Source: Aquanectria penicillioides
Taxonomy: Eukaryota > Ascomycota > Sordariomycetes > Hypocreales > Nectriaceae
Reading direction: 5' to 3'
Assembly (NCBI GenBank): GCA_003415625.1
Contig: PYIU01000010.1
Coordinates: forward strand, 2,292,501-2,356,500
DNA length: 64,000 bases
The translations under genes were made by a program, and so were the position numbers. The notes below the pieces were generated by a model that ran no database searches, was not told the origin of the DNA, and worked only from the letters and a program-made list of their open reading frames with translations. Positions 9,852 through 20,614 of the stretch are shown here, piece after piece. Position 1 is the first letter of the stretch, and the number at the start of each line of letters is the position of its first letter.

Positions 9852-11695
9852 ATGATCATGGGAGAATGCGAAGTACCCAAAGATGCAGGGTCAGCGAGGC
9901 ACCTCGGATTACCGCCTCCCATTCCACGACAGCCATCATCGTCTCCTTACCTACCACTCAACCAAGAGGTGGATAGTACACGGCTGATAAGAATCGAACG
10001 GGCCGAGAACAATGATGATCCATTCGTGTGCGAATTGATCGAGGTCGCTTTTAGTACCAGGCCCAAGTTCGAGGCGCTATCATACATGTGGGGAGATGAA
10101 CCAGCCCAACACGACATCGTCGTGAACGGCGGAAAACTCAGAATCAGGGAGAATCTCATGCACGCATTGTGTTATCTTAGAGCGCATGCGCCTGACACAC
10201 TGTATTGGATTGACGCACTGTGTATAAACCAGAGCGATGTCTCAGAGCGCAGCAGGCAAGTGCGCAAAATGCATCATATCTATTCTCGAGCCATCAAAGT
10301 CGTCGTGTGGCTCGGGAAAAAGTATGCAGCATATGAGGCGAACTTCCCAGACTTGGGTCGTCTTGGCCACCCGAAGCCGCCACTGGGAAAATTCGGGACA
10401 GACTTGACGTCGGACCAGCCTCAGAAGGACTCGTCTACCGATCAGCCGCTAGAGAAGGATCTACAGCAACTTAAAATGGCCGAGGACCTATACAACGACA
10501 AGTATTGGAAGCGAGTGTGGATAATCCAGGAGATTGGGCTTGCACCTGACATCAAGGTATGCTTTGGAAACTCGGCGGTTTCATGGACACAGTTTATGCA
10601 TCTCATCAATATGCACAACCTCGGGAATCTCGGACCCATCAGACTTCAGAAACAACGACTCGAGAGATACACCGGGTCAAGCACACTCCTTCAGCTGCTT
10701 CAGGACCACAGAGAAGCCTTATGCCAGGACAGCAAGGATAAAGTGTATGCTCTTATAGGTTTATCTTCGGATGCTCGCGGTTTTGTTATTGACTACAATA
10801 AATCCTTGTTCGAAGTGTGGACCGACGTCATGGAATTCCTCAACCTCCATGGTCTTTTCGGAAAAGAGGATATTGTATCCACTGGGCATCTTGTTAGGCT
10901 GCTACTCATGGGTACTAGCTGCGATCCTCTCCAGCAAATATTGCGGCCGTACGGTCTGGGACAAGGCTAAGGCATGATTATCAGTAATCCAGATCACTAC
11001 AAGGCATTTGCATTGAAGGCAGCCATATTGGGCTGCGTGAAGTGTGTTGGTCCATATCCGGAGGAAATCGTGGGAAATCTCAAAAGAGTTGATGAATGGA
11101 CAATAGAGGTCCAAACAAACTACCGGGACGATCTAGGCCTTGCTCACAAAGAGAGCGACGCCATGATTCAAGCCATATTGCGACTTGATGCAAACAAGAT
11201 ATCAATGAAATGCTATGGCTACCATAGCATCGTCCAATGGACAGCGTGGTCTGGGTTTGGGCTCCTACGCGATGGCGAAGAGCTCTCTCTCAATTTGGCC
11301 ACATAATTCAAAGCTTTCAGATGGAGTCAGGTGAGGAAAATGAAGGCCAGGGGCACTCATTTGTGGACGCATCATCTGCCCAGAACATTCGTCTATTCCA
11401 GATGCTGAAGACTTGGAAAGGGAAAACAACTTGGAAAATGGGCATTGCAACTAGTGAGATACGTTCTGGAGACTTGATTTGTTGGTTAGAATGGCCTAAA
11501 AAAGCTGTTGTCGTCAGACCACAAAAACAAACACAGGCTGAAGATGCGTGGAAGTTACAGGTCGTGGGCACAGCGGTCCTTGCTGAGGATTTGGAAAACC
11601 CGTGCCTAGATCGTTCTCGGTACTTGAACTGGTCTGATAAAAACATGGTGCTGAATTTACATGTTGATGCAAAGACCATTTTTATTCTTGTATAG
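9852..11695 (+). CDS. HET-domain (heterokaryon incompatibility) protein, reading frame interrupted
   Basis: The first exon (9852-10911) encodes a proline-rich leader and a clear HET domain: FEALSYMWGDE (residues about 73-83), LRIRENLMHALCYLR, LYWIDALCINQSD and IYSRAIKVVVWLG, then YWKRVWIIQEIGLA and KDKVYALIGLSSDA. HET domains trigger cell death when incompatible strains fuse, and often act downstream of NLRs. An 81-bp intron at 10912-10992 removes an in-frame stop and keeps phase. The C-terminal half continues as LKAAILGCVKCVGPYPEEI, then shifts frame somewhere between 11230 and 11330 into a frame with SEIRSGDLICWLEWPKKAVV, the usual C-terminal motif of large HET proteins. No good donor fits that shift, so either an atypical intron or a real frameshift is present. 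If it is a frameshift the gene may be inactive. Confidence 0.75.
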
Positions 11696-13905
11696 GTAGA
11701 TATGAGCAAAATGAGAAAGTTCCATTCTACATTCCGGCAAGACCAAGTCTTGAATGCAAGGGTCAGTCACGACACCCATCCGTTACACGTTGACGATTAC
11801 AGTACCTCTCCTTAGAACAACATTCTTGAGCACATAGATTAGTTTCCATGCTCTGCAAATTCTATTGTCAGTCGTTAGTCTCAACGCCGAAGGTTTGTTT
11901 AACAACATGTAGCAGTCATGCCGGCAAGGGCTATTGCGTGAAGATACCGAGTAGGTGGTCAATCAGGCGTTACTTTTAAACGGTAGGCGTCTTTGAGTGA
12001 GTGGGACCAAGTGGGATGATCCTAGCATCAGGTTCCATTAACCCATCGGCCGTCGATCCGAGATAACTGAGTGGGAATGGAGGGAATTGTGTGACACTTA
12101 TTAAACTAGCGAGAATGGAGAATTATAAAGGCCGAATAGAGGATCAACGAATACGAGCTGTCCCAAAAGTCTTTCTTACAGATATCGTCTTGTCTTTTTA
12201 GGCCGTCTGTAGAGCTAAGACTGAAGAACTGTAGCATGGCGTGCATGGCGTAATACAGGTGCAAGACATCAGCTCCGTTAGAAATATACGTCATTGAAAA
12301 TTTGTCAACGCTGAATAATTATCAATTTAATACGAGTACACTATCCGAAGAAAGAAAGGCATCAAATGATGCCAACTTTAGATAGTAGGAAGCCCTAAAA
12401 TGAGGATCGTCGTCACAATCAACCTTCGTGCTGGGTATAATTTTCGCAAGCCCAATGCCTTTCTCCTTGTCTTGCTTGGGATGCAGGATGAGATGGTGCC
12501 ATGTAACACTGACACCACGCATGGCCTCGACGAGTAAAAGGCGTACATGGCCATCGTCTCGGCATTTTACCACGCAAGTCTGACTAGCCGCTCTGGTGGC
12601 TTTTTCGGGTCCAGTCTGACATCGTCATGAGGAAACATGTCGGCAGACCTTGGGTAGTCGCTCAGGCATTGCCAGAAGACCCCAAACTTGGACCAGTACT
12701 AGACTCGTAGAGATTATTAGTGCTCTTGGTAGCGGCCATGTGCGCTCCATTATAATCGTCGATTTTAGTGCATAGTTTATTAATTTCGCTCGAGGGGCGG
12801 GTAATATTTGTCCCTCAAGCTGCCGAAACTAATTATTACATCGCTATTTGTAGGACATCTATGCATCGCAGTTCAATGGAAGAAAACACCATAGCAACTA
12901 GGAGAAACGCCGACGGCCGGCATGAAGAAAAGTGCATTTTCATAATAAGCACCAACTTTGGGGGCTTCCATTTCCCAGTCCTCAATGTATTCGCCATGAT
13001 CATGTGATTGAATGATGCACAGTGCGTCCACCCAAAGATCGCGGATACCAACGCGTTAGGTCAACGTAATAGCATCTTGAATTGTTTTGAGTAGGCTGCT
13101 CGTGTCAACATATTTTTGTCACCATGCAGTCTTGTCTCGCGCTGTCTTTGCTAAATCATTTACATGTAGCCCAGCAATAGCTTAAGATGAGTAGTTCAAA
13201 ACGCCCTTGTGCGAGACTCATTTGTTTGGTGGGTACAAGTCGAACGTTTATCGAGTTTGGATCTCCGACGTCAATTAGCCGGGTCGAAATGATGAACCCT
13301 TTGCCTTTGTGACCCGTGTTCTTTATGCACCTAGCGTGATATTCATCTCCAGCTAGACACTCACTCTAAGCAGGGTTTGATAAAGTCGTGTATCAGTCCT
13401 GCTAAGTCATTCTCTGATGATTTTGGTGTAAACACCAGCGGTGGTTAGCGAAATGAAATGGAATATTTCCATCCAGTCTCCTCATATCCCGCTGCTGGGG
13501 AGACTGTGGCGTTGCCCGTGGTGCCCTCAAGGAAGTTCGGTGATCATGATTCCACGCCTTCGATCCTCAACTTCAATTTCCAACCTAGGCTGAAAGATGG
13601 TTGTCGACTACCCGAAAGCTCCATGACTATCATCAGCCATGGACAAGAGCATAGCGTCTTGAGGCCTCTCTTGGGCGGAATTGGTCAGACTGAGTCAGAC
13701 GATGGTGGATGCATTAGCCATCAGCTCCACGGCCAACCCTTGAATCGGTTGATAGATTAATACTACGCGGAAAAGACCTCCACTCTCCACTACATTTTTA
13801 TCACGGACCGAATCCTATTTTGAAAACCTCTATTGTCAACCTGTGGCTAATACTCTAGGACTCCGAACAGGTGTTCCAAAACCTCGTCTCTTTATCCTAA
13901 TCGCC
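11696..13905. other. 2.2-kb gene-poor stretch
   Basis: No supported gene. Minus-strand sequence around 12590-12710 can be read as a run of about 40 codons rich in Trp and aromatic residues (WSKFGVFWQCLSDYP), broken by a stop, and a second 83-codon piece lies at 12322-12573. These may be remains of an old gene but I do not recognise a family. Confidence 0.4.
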
Positions 13906-15834
13906 TCAAAACACAGGCTCGACACCTGAAAGAATCCCAACATCATTATCATTCGTTTGTGATTCGCCGGCCTCAAGACCAAAGGTTTCGTTCAAAAACG
14001 TTAAGCACTCATCCCTACTCTTCGTCAATGGCACAGCCTTGCGAGGGCCCGTCGGATCATGATCATCGTGGATGAATCCAATTGGCCGCTGCCCGCAAAG
14101 CATCCATTCCAAAGCTGGAAGGACTACAGCATAAGTCTCGGCGTGTGACAACATGCGATTGCGATGGGCCCTCTCCCATATATCTTTGTGTGCCTCAAAG
14201 ATATCAAAAGTCACTCCTAAGTCAAGTTCCCCCCGAGCTTCCGCAACGACACGCTCTGCAGTCGTGACCATTGGTAGCTCATAATAATTCTCGGGGTCAT
14301 GACCACCCAAAGTGACTGGATACGTGTCTCGAACCAGTGCCAGCTTTCTCAGCCTCGTCAAGTGCCGAATTGACGATAGCAACTTTGGGTGGTCAACAAG
14401 CCATTGGTGGCGCCAGCCAAACCTGACGCCGCAACTGAGGCTGAGCTGCTCGAGCGACGTAATGCTGCCAACCACTGCGAGGGCGGTGTTTGAAATATGC
14501 ACAGCATGTGGTTTTGTAGTCTGGTCACAGCTACCACCACCCCACGCCAAAGACAAGGAGCGAAGGTTATCAAAAGCGTTGTTGGAAAGAGCAGGGATAA
14601 TGCAGCGATCAAGGTGAGCCGTCTCACCACAGGCTTCCTCGTTCTCATGCACGTAAAGCTTTTGGATATGCTTGTGCCGAGCAATGAATTCCGCAACATG
14701 CATACATGGCTGTACCTCATTTGGCAACTCAGTGACAATGAAACCATCGAGGTCCCGGAATGTTTCGGCAGTGGATAGAAGTTTTCCATGCTGTTCCAAA
14801 ATCCTTGGCGACAACTCGAGGTTTTGGAGCGGAGAAGAAAGAAACGACGAAAATTCGAGAGCGCTGAGACGGAGATAGGGGAGTCGGAGATATTTCAGAC
14901 GAGGAAATGAAATAGGTTCGGTCCCTAGTAGAATGAGTTCCCTCTCCCTAATATACATAATGCCCCAGGTCAATGATTCAAGGGTGGGGGCACAGAGGCC
15001 AAAGAGCGTTTCGAAGAAATTGGGTTTACTATTTGTCGACTCTGTTTTGTGTTTGCCATGACCCATGGTTATATGAGTCGTATTAGGGAACTCAAGGTAT
15101 GTCAATATTAGCTCCAGGTAGAGTGAGCGAATTGGCCAGGTTGTGAGGGTTCGGGGGAACTCCATAACTAATGGATCATATATGTTCACCCTGTCAAACT
15201 TGACATGTCGAGCCGATGAAGTAGAGATTTCTCCAAAGAAGCCTTGATACAAGAAAGCCCAGTCAGCGCAAACGAAAACTTCTAGATTCGGCATTGCGTT
15301 TGAAACAGCCTGTGCCAAAAGTTTTTGCATATGGAGAGTTTCTCGTTGCTCCAAGGAGTATGAACTGGCCTCATCGCCAAATGTCGAGTTGTATATCGAG
15401 TTGTAGTACTCTGTGGCAAAATTGGCGACACAAGTAGGATCTGGCTTGAATGTGACTTTACGCACGCAGCTACCAATCATAACACGTTTGATGGTCCCCA
15501 AAGATTCGTCTACAATGCCTAGAAAAAGGTCCCAGGAGCGGTGGCTGTAGTCGAAAGAGATCTCGGCAAATTGGCAACGACGCGCAAGCTGCAGACAGTC
15601 ACTATTGACCAGGGCGAGGGAAGCCAGAGTAGTCTTGTCGTCAGCTAGCAAGGCGATCAAATCGGCCAGAATCTCTGCAGGGAGCTGAAGTAATTTGCTT
15701 TGGGACGCCCTTGCTCGGCCATGCGTAACCGTCTCGAGTAGAGGTGACCGGCGCAAGCCCTGCTCTCTGCCAAACTCTTCTCGGCCTCCATCGCTCAGCG
15801 TATTCATCATTAGAGTCGAGGCATCGATATCCAT
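13906..15834 (-). CDS. F-box and leucine-rich-repeat-like protein (paralog A)
   Basis: Intronless, 642 aa from the ATG at 15834 (MDIDASTLMM); the open frame continues upstream but has no ATG. Residues about 48-90 form an F-box (LLQLPAEILADLIALLADD, then LASLALVNSDCLQLARRCQF), which would bind Skp1 in an SCF ubiquitin ligase. The rest has irregular leucine-rich text with recurring PNLEVFVC, RLKYLRLPYLR, LRSLSLAWGGG and LEQLSLSCGV units, likely a degenerate LRR solenoid that selects substrate. It ends with LPALEWMLCGQRPIGF, also found in the neighbouring paralog. Targets are unknown. Fungal genomes hold many such proteins, often in variable regions. Confidence 0.8.
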   Translation of the reverse strand: MDIDASTLMMNTLSDGGREEFGREQGLRRSPLLETVTHGRARASQSKLLQLPAEILADLIALLADDKTTLASLALVNSDCLQLARRCQFAEISFDYSHRSWDLFLGIVDESLGTIKRVMIGSCVRKVTFKPDPTCVANFATEYYNSIYNSTFGDEASSYSLEQRETLHMQKLLAQAVSNAMPNLEVFVCADWAFLYQGFFGEISTSSARHVKFDRVNIYDPLVMEFPRTLTTWPIRSLYLELILTYLEFPNTTHITMGHGKHKTESTNSKPNFFETLFGLCAPTLESLTWGIMYIRERELILLGTEPISFPRLKYLRLPYLRLSALEFSSFLSSPLQNLELSPRILEQHGKLLSTAETFRDLDGFIVTELPNEVQPCMHVAEFIARHKHIQKLYVHENEEACGETAHLDRCIIPALSNNAFDNLRSLSLAWGGGSCDQTTKPHAVHISNTALAVVGSITSLEQLSLSCGVRFGWRHQWLVDHPKLLSSIRHLTRLRKLALVRDTYPVTLGGHDPENYYELPMVTTAERVVAEARGELDLGVTFDIFEAHKDIWERAHRNRMLSHAETYAVVLPALEWMLCGQRPIGFIHDDHDPTGPRKAVPLTKSRDECLTFLNETFGLEAGESQTNDNDVGILSGVEPVF

Positions 15835-16543
15835 TTTGCTTCGGGGGCAGCTAGGACGATTGAGGGGCGGTGAGATTTTAAGGATATGGAAGACTGGTTG
15901 AACACCCGGATCCAAAAAGCTTGGCGTGTGCAGAAGCAATCAAATATGAAATGGGTAGTTTGAACACGCTTGATTCGATCCAAGAAGCTCGCTACCCCGC
16001 ACAACGTTCGAGGCGACGTGAATGGATTAATTTAAGAAACCCGAGCCAGGCTATCTTCAAGACAGTTCTGCCCTTCGTCACCGCCACAACCGCTCTTGAC
16101 GCTAAAGGAGTTAAACTCGAAGGCTATATTTAGCTTCAAACGCTCCTCTACTTGGAAGAAAAGAAAAGTGCACCTCAGGGATATTGTAGGAGGAAAAATT
16201 GCTATCAAAGACACCATATAACAGGTGGTTCGATGGGATGCTTTTGGTTATGAATGGTTGTATTTCTGCTGCAGTCCTAGGCCTTTCCATTGCAAATCGA
16301 ATGCCCACCTTGGAACCTTGTACGCGCATCAACCGCATGGGCGTTTCCACTAGAGCAACCTTTTATTACTCACTCACAGCAGCGGTTCCGTGCTCGCTAC
16401 ATCGTCCAAGGTATCAAGCAGCGTTACAGTTGCAAATTGTGTCAAACAATATTTAAAAATACTCTTATATCATATGGTATCGGAATCAAGCATTGAATGC
16501 CTATAACATGTGCTAAAACAGATGCGGTGACTTTTAACATGAA
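15835..16543. other. Intergenic between the two F-box paralogs
   Basis: Contains the upstream region of paralog A and the 3' flank of paralog B. No gene seen. Confidence 0.4.
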
Positions 16544-16753
16544 TTAAAAGTCCACAATTCCAAACGTCTCCATTAGGAACATAGAACACGAGTCTCTGTA
16601 CTTGGTCAGCGCCACAGCCTCTCGGGGACCTGATGGATTTTGCTGCTTAAGCCCCATTGGACGTTGTCCGCACAGAATCCATTCCAGTGCTGGCAAGACC
16701 TTGCCGTAGGCATCTGCCTCTGTGCGCATCTGTCGTTCATGAAATCCCTCCAT
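16544..16753 (-). pseudogene. Out-of-frame C-terminus of F-box paralog B
   Basis: This frame encodes GKVLPALEWILCGQRPMG and a tail ending in MFLMETFGIVDF, closely matching the C-terminus of paralog A (VVLPALEWMLCGQRPIG). It lies in a different frame from the body of paralog B and overlaps its last codons, so a single-base indel in the G run just upstream would explain the break. Confidence 0.7.
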
Positions 16754-18458
16754 TGGGGGAAGTCCAACTTAGCTCTCTTGTGCATATTTTCCGCAATAAT
16801 GAGCTCGGTAGTCTCATCCATCTCAAGTTTTTCGGAATCAACGGAATTGTCTTTCCTACCAAGTACCAGGTCATAATATTGCTCCTCATCATCATGGCCT
16901 CGCATGAACTCATACGTGTCACCGGTTAGGGCCAGAATCTTAAGCTTGCTCAAGCCTCGAAAGTGGATTCGTAATCGCACGTGGTTGACAAGCCATTTGG
17001 ATCGCCAGGGCTGGACGAGGCCGCACTTGAGACTCAGCTGTTCCAATGATACAATCTGGCCAATGGCTGCGAGTGCCGCGTCTGAGATATCAACACTATG
17101 TGATCCTTCAGATCGGACAGACGTCTTTCCTCCGCCCCAAGCCAGAGACAAGGAGCGGAGATTACCAAATGTGCCGTTTGCGAGAAGGGGGATGACGTGC
17201 CGGTCGATGCCGTTATCACGCGCTGCACCGTGTTCATGCAAATACAATTTCCGAATGCCATTGTGCCTAGTCATAAAGTCCGCAATTTGCGCCCATGCCT
17301 CTTTCGCATCCGGCATGATGACGGGCACAACGAAGCTTTCAAGATCTCGAAGGGGAGCACAAGTGCGAAGAAGAGTTCCGTGCCTCTTCAACACGTACGA
17401 CGATAGCTCGATATGGCGGAGCGGGGAAGCGAGGAACGACAAGAACCCCTTGGCATCGACCGACACGCAACCAAGTCGCAGGCGTCGCAAATTAGGAAAT
17501 GAGACTAGATTTCCATCATACGGAACGTGGTCGTAGCGTCGGATATCCGCACTAGTCCAGCTCAAGGATTCTAGTGTCAGGGCGCAAAGTTGAAATAGAG
17601 ATCCGAAAAACGCCAATAAAGGACTGGGCAATGTTGGTGCAACATCGTCTTTATCTGAGTCTGTCCGAGCCGCGCTGATAGCTTGGCGATCAGAAAATGA
17701 GACATCCAACTCGAGAGAACGAAGCGGCCATGTCTCGGGGGTGAGCGGTGGTTTCAACCACCAGCCATGCGTAACTTTAAATCGCTTCAGTTTCAAGTGT
17801 TGGACTGTCGACCTAGAAACGTGCCTGAAAAAATCTTCCTTCAGCGGGAACAGATCGCACCAGATGAGAACCTCGAGGTTAGGCATAGCATTACAAATAA
17901 TCTCTGCTGAACGATGTTGTCTTTTGGGGTTGTCTGAGTTAGCCTCCTGTTCATATTTCACTGGCTGCTTCAAAGAGTGAACTGGAAGACGTCGCTCTTG
18001 GCGGATTCTCACATTCTTTGGAAATAGTCTAGACCCCATATTGTGAAGTCGTCGTAGGATGAAAAGGTGACTTTCCTCACACAAGAGCCGATGCTAGGCA
18101 GGGCGGTGGTACTGGAAGCTTCATCTGCAATCCCCGATACAAGCTCATGTGTGCGAGAGGTGTAGTCAAGGCGAACTTGCGCAAACTGGCAGCATCGGGC
18201 GATCTGCCGGAAGTCATTGTTGACTAGAGCAAGGGCGGCCAAAGACTTCTTATCGTCAACTATCAAATCAACCACATTGGTTAGGATCTCAGCAGGTAAC
18301 TCGAACAATCTGCTATCCGATGCTCTTTGTCGACCTGGAATTGCCCTATGCAGTAAAAGTGACGAGCGTGAACTCTCTTGTCTGCAAAATCGGCTGCTTT
18401 CCACTCCTTCAAACCTCACGTCCGTGTCCAGGTTCAACATCTCCTCGGTCAAAAGCAT
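16606..18458 (-). CDS. F-box and leucine-rich-repeat-like protein (paralog B)
   Basis: Two exons (18013-18458 and 16606-17920). The 92-bp intron 17921-18012 has a GTGAGA donor and GCTAAC branch and keeps phase; it spans the stop after the F-box part. As read, the product is 586 aa. The F-box is at about residues 51-92 (LFELPAEILTNVVDLIVDD, LAALALVNNDFRQIARCCQF). The body aligns by eye with paralog A through shared IGSCVRKVTF, NAMPNLEV, LRSLSLAWGGG and LEQLSLKCGL blocks. Near 16755-16759 a run of five G (plus strand) marks the point where similarity to paralog A jumps to another frame, so the last 50 or so residues as read are not homologous. Either a one-base deletion occurred in the run or the assembly has an error. 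The role as SCF substrate adaptor is inferred from the F-box. Confidence 0.7.
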
Positions 18459-20614
18459 TGTTGCCGTAATGTATGTGAAACTGAGGAGGTTGAATGCGAA
18501 AGATTTTGCCGGTCTTGTGAACCATGAAATGAAGTTTCTTGTTTCCTGGCATCAAGTTCGAAGCCGCAATGCGGTGTATGGGATGGAAGCCTATTGCGTG
18601 CGTTTCTGCCGCTCTTCACCGCCATCGCCGTTGAGGGCAGTGAAGGTTATGAATTGCAATCTGGAGGGAAAAAAGATGGTAGTTGAACGGAAGAAAACTA
18701 GGCAAATGACCACGGTTATGACGAGATGTTGATTCGGTTTCAGGATGGTGCTACACAATAGATGACGCATGGTTGGGCGAATGCGGCATTTGAAACAAGG
18801 GACACCATCAAAACACGCCTGTCTAGCACTCACTCTAGGGTAACCGCTGGTGCAATAGGGAGGGACGAAGGCGGAGTCAGTGAAATAAACATATGGGGCA
18901 ATCAATTGACGCATTGTCTTTGCGACATCTGTCGAGGCTCTTTTATTATTTTTAATTGGTCGGGGGTTTGCGTGACTTCTCGCAGCATCTAAACATTCTG
19001 TTCTGTGTTCGGAATTTGTCTTCATCTGTTGCTGCACAGCTCACCAAACTACCTTGTCTAGAAATTCATATTGAGGCGACATGGGGCTTGATCCTCCGCC
19101 TTGCCTGTCGTTTGCTGGCGCTTTATCTATTTGCACACCCCCTTAGTTGTAACAGGATCTGACCGATCATTAAACAGTGCAAATGAAGGGATGGAAACAG
19201 GCCGTTTGATGAGTGCCAATGAGATGAATCCATTCACCGATATGGTTATCCGATGTCACTTGGCTAGTTTCCTATGTAGATAGATAAGCTCGCCAAGAAT
19301 GAGTGGGACTGACTATTGAACTTGGATTTAAAGCTAGCTAATGTCATCAGTTGACGTCTAGGTGCTGTGAGCTCAGATATATGTTCAACGGTCGCATTCT
19401 CGTGCGAGACAGAGCCAGCAGTTGCAGTGTTAAAAACCGCACTACATTATCAAGACATAGCTATCACCTTATTCATTGGAAATAAATCCTAATATGATTA
19501 TATGTGGCGTTTGGTTGGGGTATATGGATATCTAGGCAAATCATTGATGTTATTGTCTCTGCCCGGTTTCAGCCTCCTTTCTCCCTGAATCTTTCGTTGT
19601 ATACCTACATCAGAGCCCATGCAGATGAGTCGCCGCCCGACTCCGACTGCTGCGACAACTAGTCAATAGTTCCGAGATTGCTGTGGTCCAACTCAACGAA
19701 CCCCCCCAAAAAAAGGGAAAAAAAAACAAAAAAAAACCGTTCGGAGTTGAAACTCGTAGTGATAATTAGTTGGCATTGCTTCGAAAACCCATGTAACATT
19801 GCGTGCAGTAATTGTGCAACTTGAGTTGAAATGTTTAAGTTGAATTTAAGCTTAAACGCGGCCAATCGTGTGTTTAGCCGACCAAGCCATCGTCACGTTA
19901 ACCCATCCATCCAGGAACGGACGCTGTTCGTGTCCGATGGTGCGATGCCTGCTTACCGTGCATATCTCTTCTGCAACATATCACGGCCTGGATAACCTGT
20001 CGACCAACACCGAGCGGGCACCCGACCGGCTGACGGGCCAGTTGCTGCAGCAATGGCCCGATGATCACCCAAAAAGCATCGAGATCGACGCTTTCCAGTG
20101 CCTGCGTCGGTCGAATCAGCCACGCTCCCACCGCTCGGCGACATTCCTTTTGCTTATGCCGCAAGGTGCAGTATGGTGGTGGGTCCGGTAAGTATGCGCC
20201 AAGCCGTCGGGTCTCATATATTGATGTGTAGTTCAGGTACATTGCGCCTGAACTGGTCCGGTATTAGGCCCATTGGCCGAGCCGACGCACCACCGACCTC
20301 GTATACATACATGCACATGTGCCCGGGTCGCATTGCATTTCAGCTGACCGCTGTTAGTGTGCTTTTGGTCCGGACCAGGAGAACTCGGCTGTGAGTGCCA
20401 AGAACCGGGCGCAACAGTATACGACATGTCTGTTGTGGCCTCGCTCACATTTACATATAGCATAGGCCTGTTCCGCGGGGTTGGGGCACTTTGCCTCGAT
20501 CGTCCATCGTCTATCGTCCTAGTTGCTGGAAAGGGTTTGCCAAGGACCCTATCCGCGCATATCAAGTTTGTTAGCTCGAACGCTTGCTAAAGCCTTGCCA
20601 AGAGCATTGCAAAG
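18459..20614. other. 2.1-kb gene-poor stretch
   Basis: Lies between paralog B (leftward) and the CE4 deacetylase (rightward) and must hold both promoters. Several open stretches of 60-150 codons overlap on both strands without any family features. A long mixed homopolymer tract is listed separately. Confidence 0.4.
19701..19736. repeat. Homopolymer tract (C7, A7, G3, A9, C, A9)
   Basis: A run of seven C followed by A-rich runs broken by GGG and C. Such tracts are slippage-prone and could come from an old retroposed poly(A) or be simple low-complexity DNA. No transposon sequence is visible next to it. Confidence 0.6.

Noticed and set aside
13458..13760. 100-codon plus-strand frame
   Set aside because: No family features or splice context; lies in a gene-poor gap.
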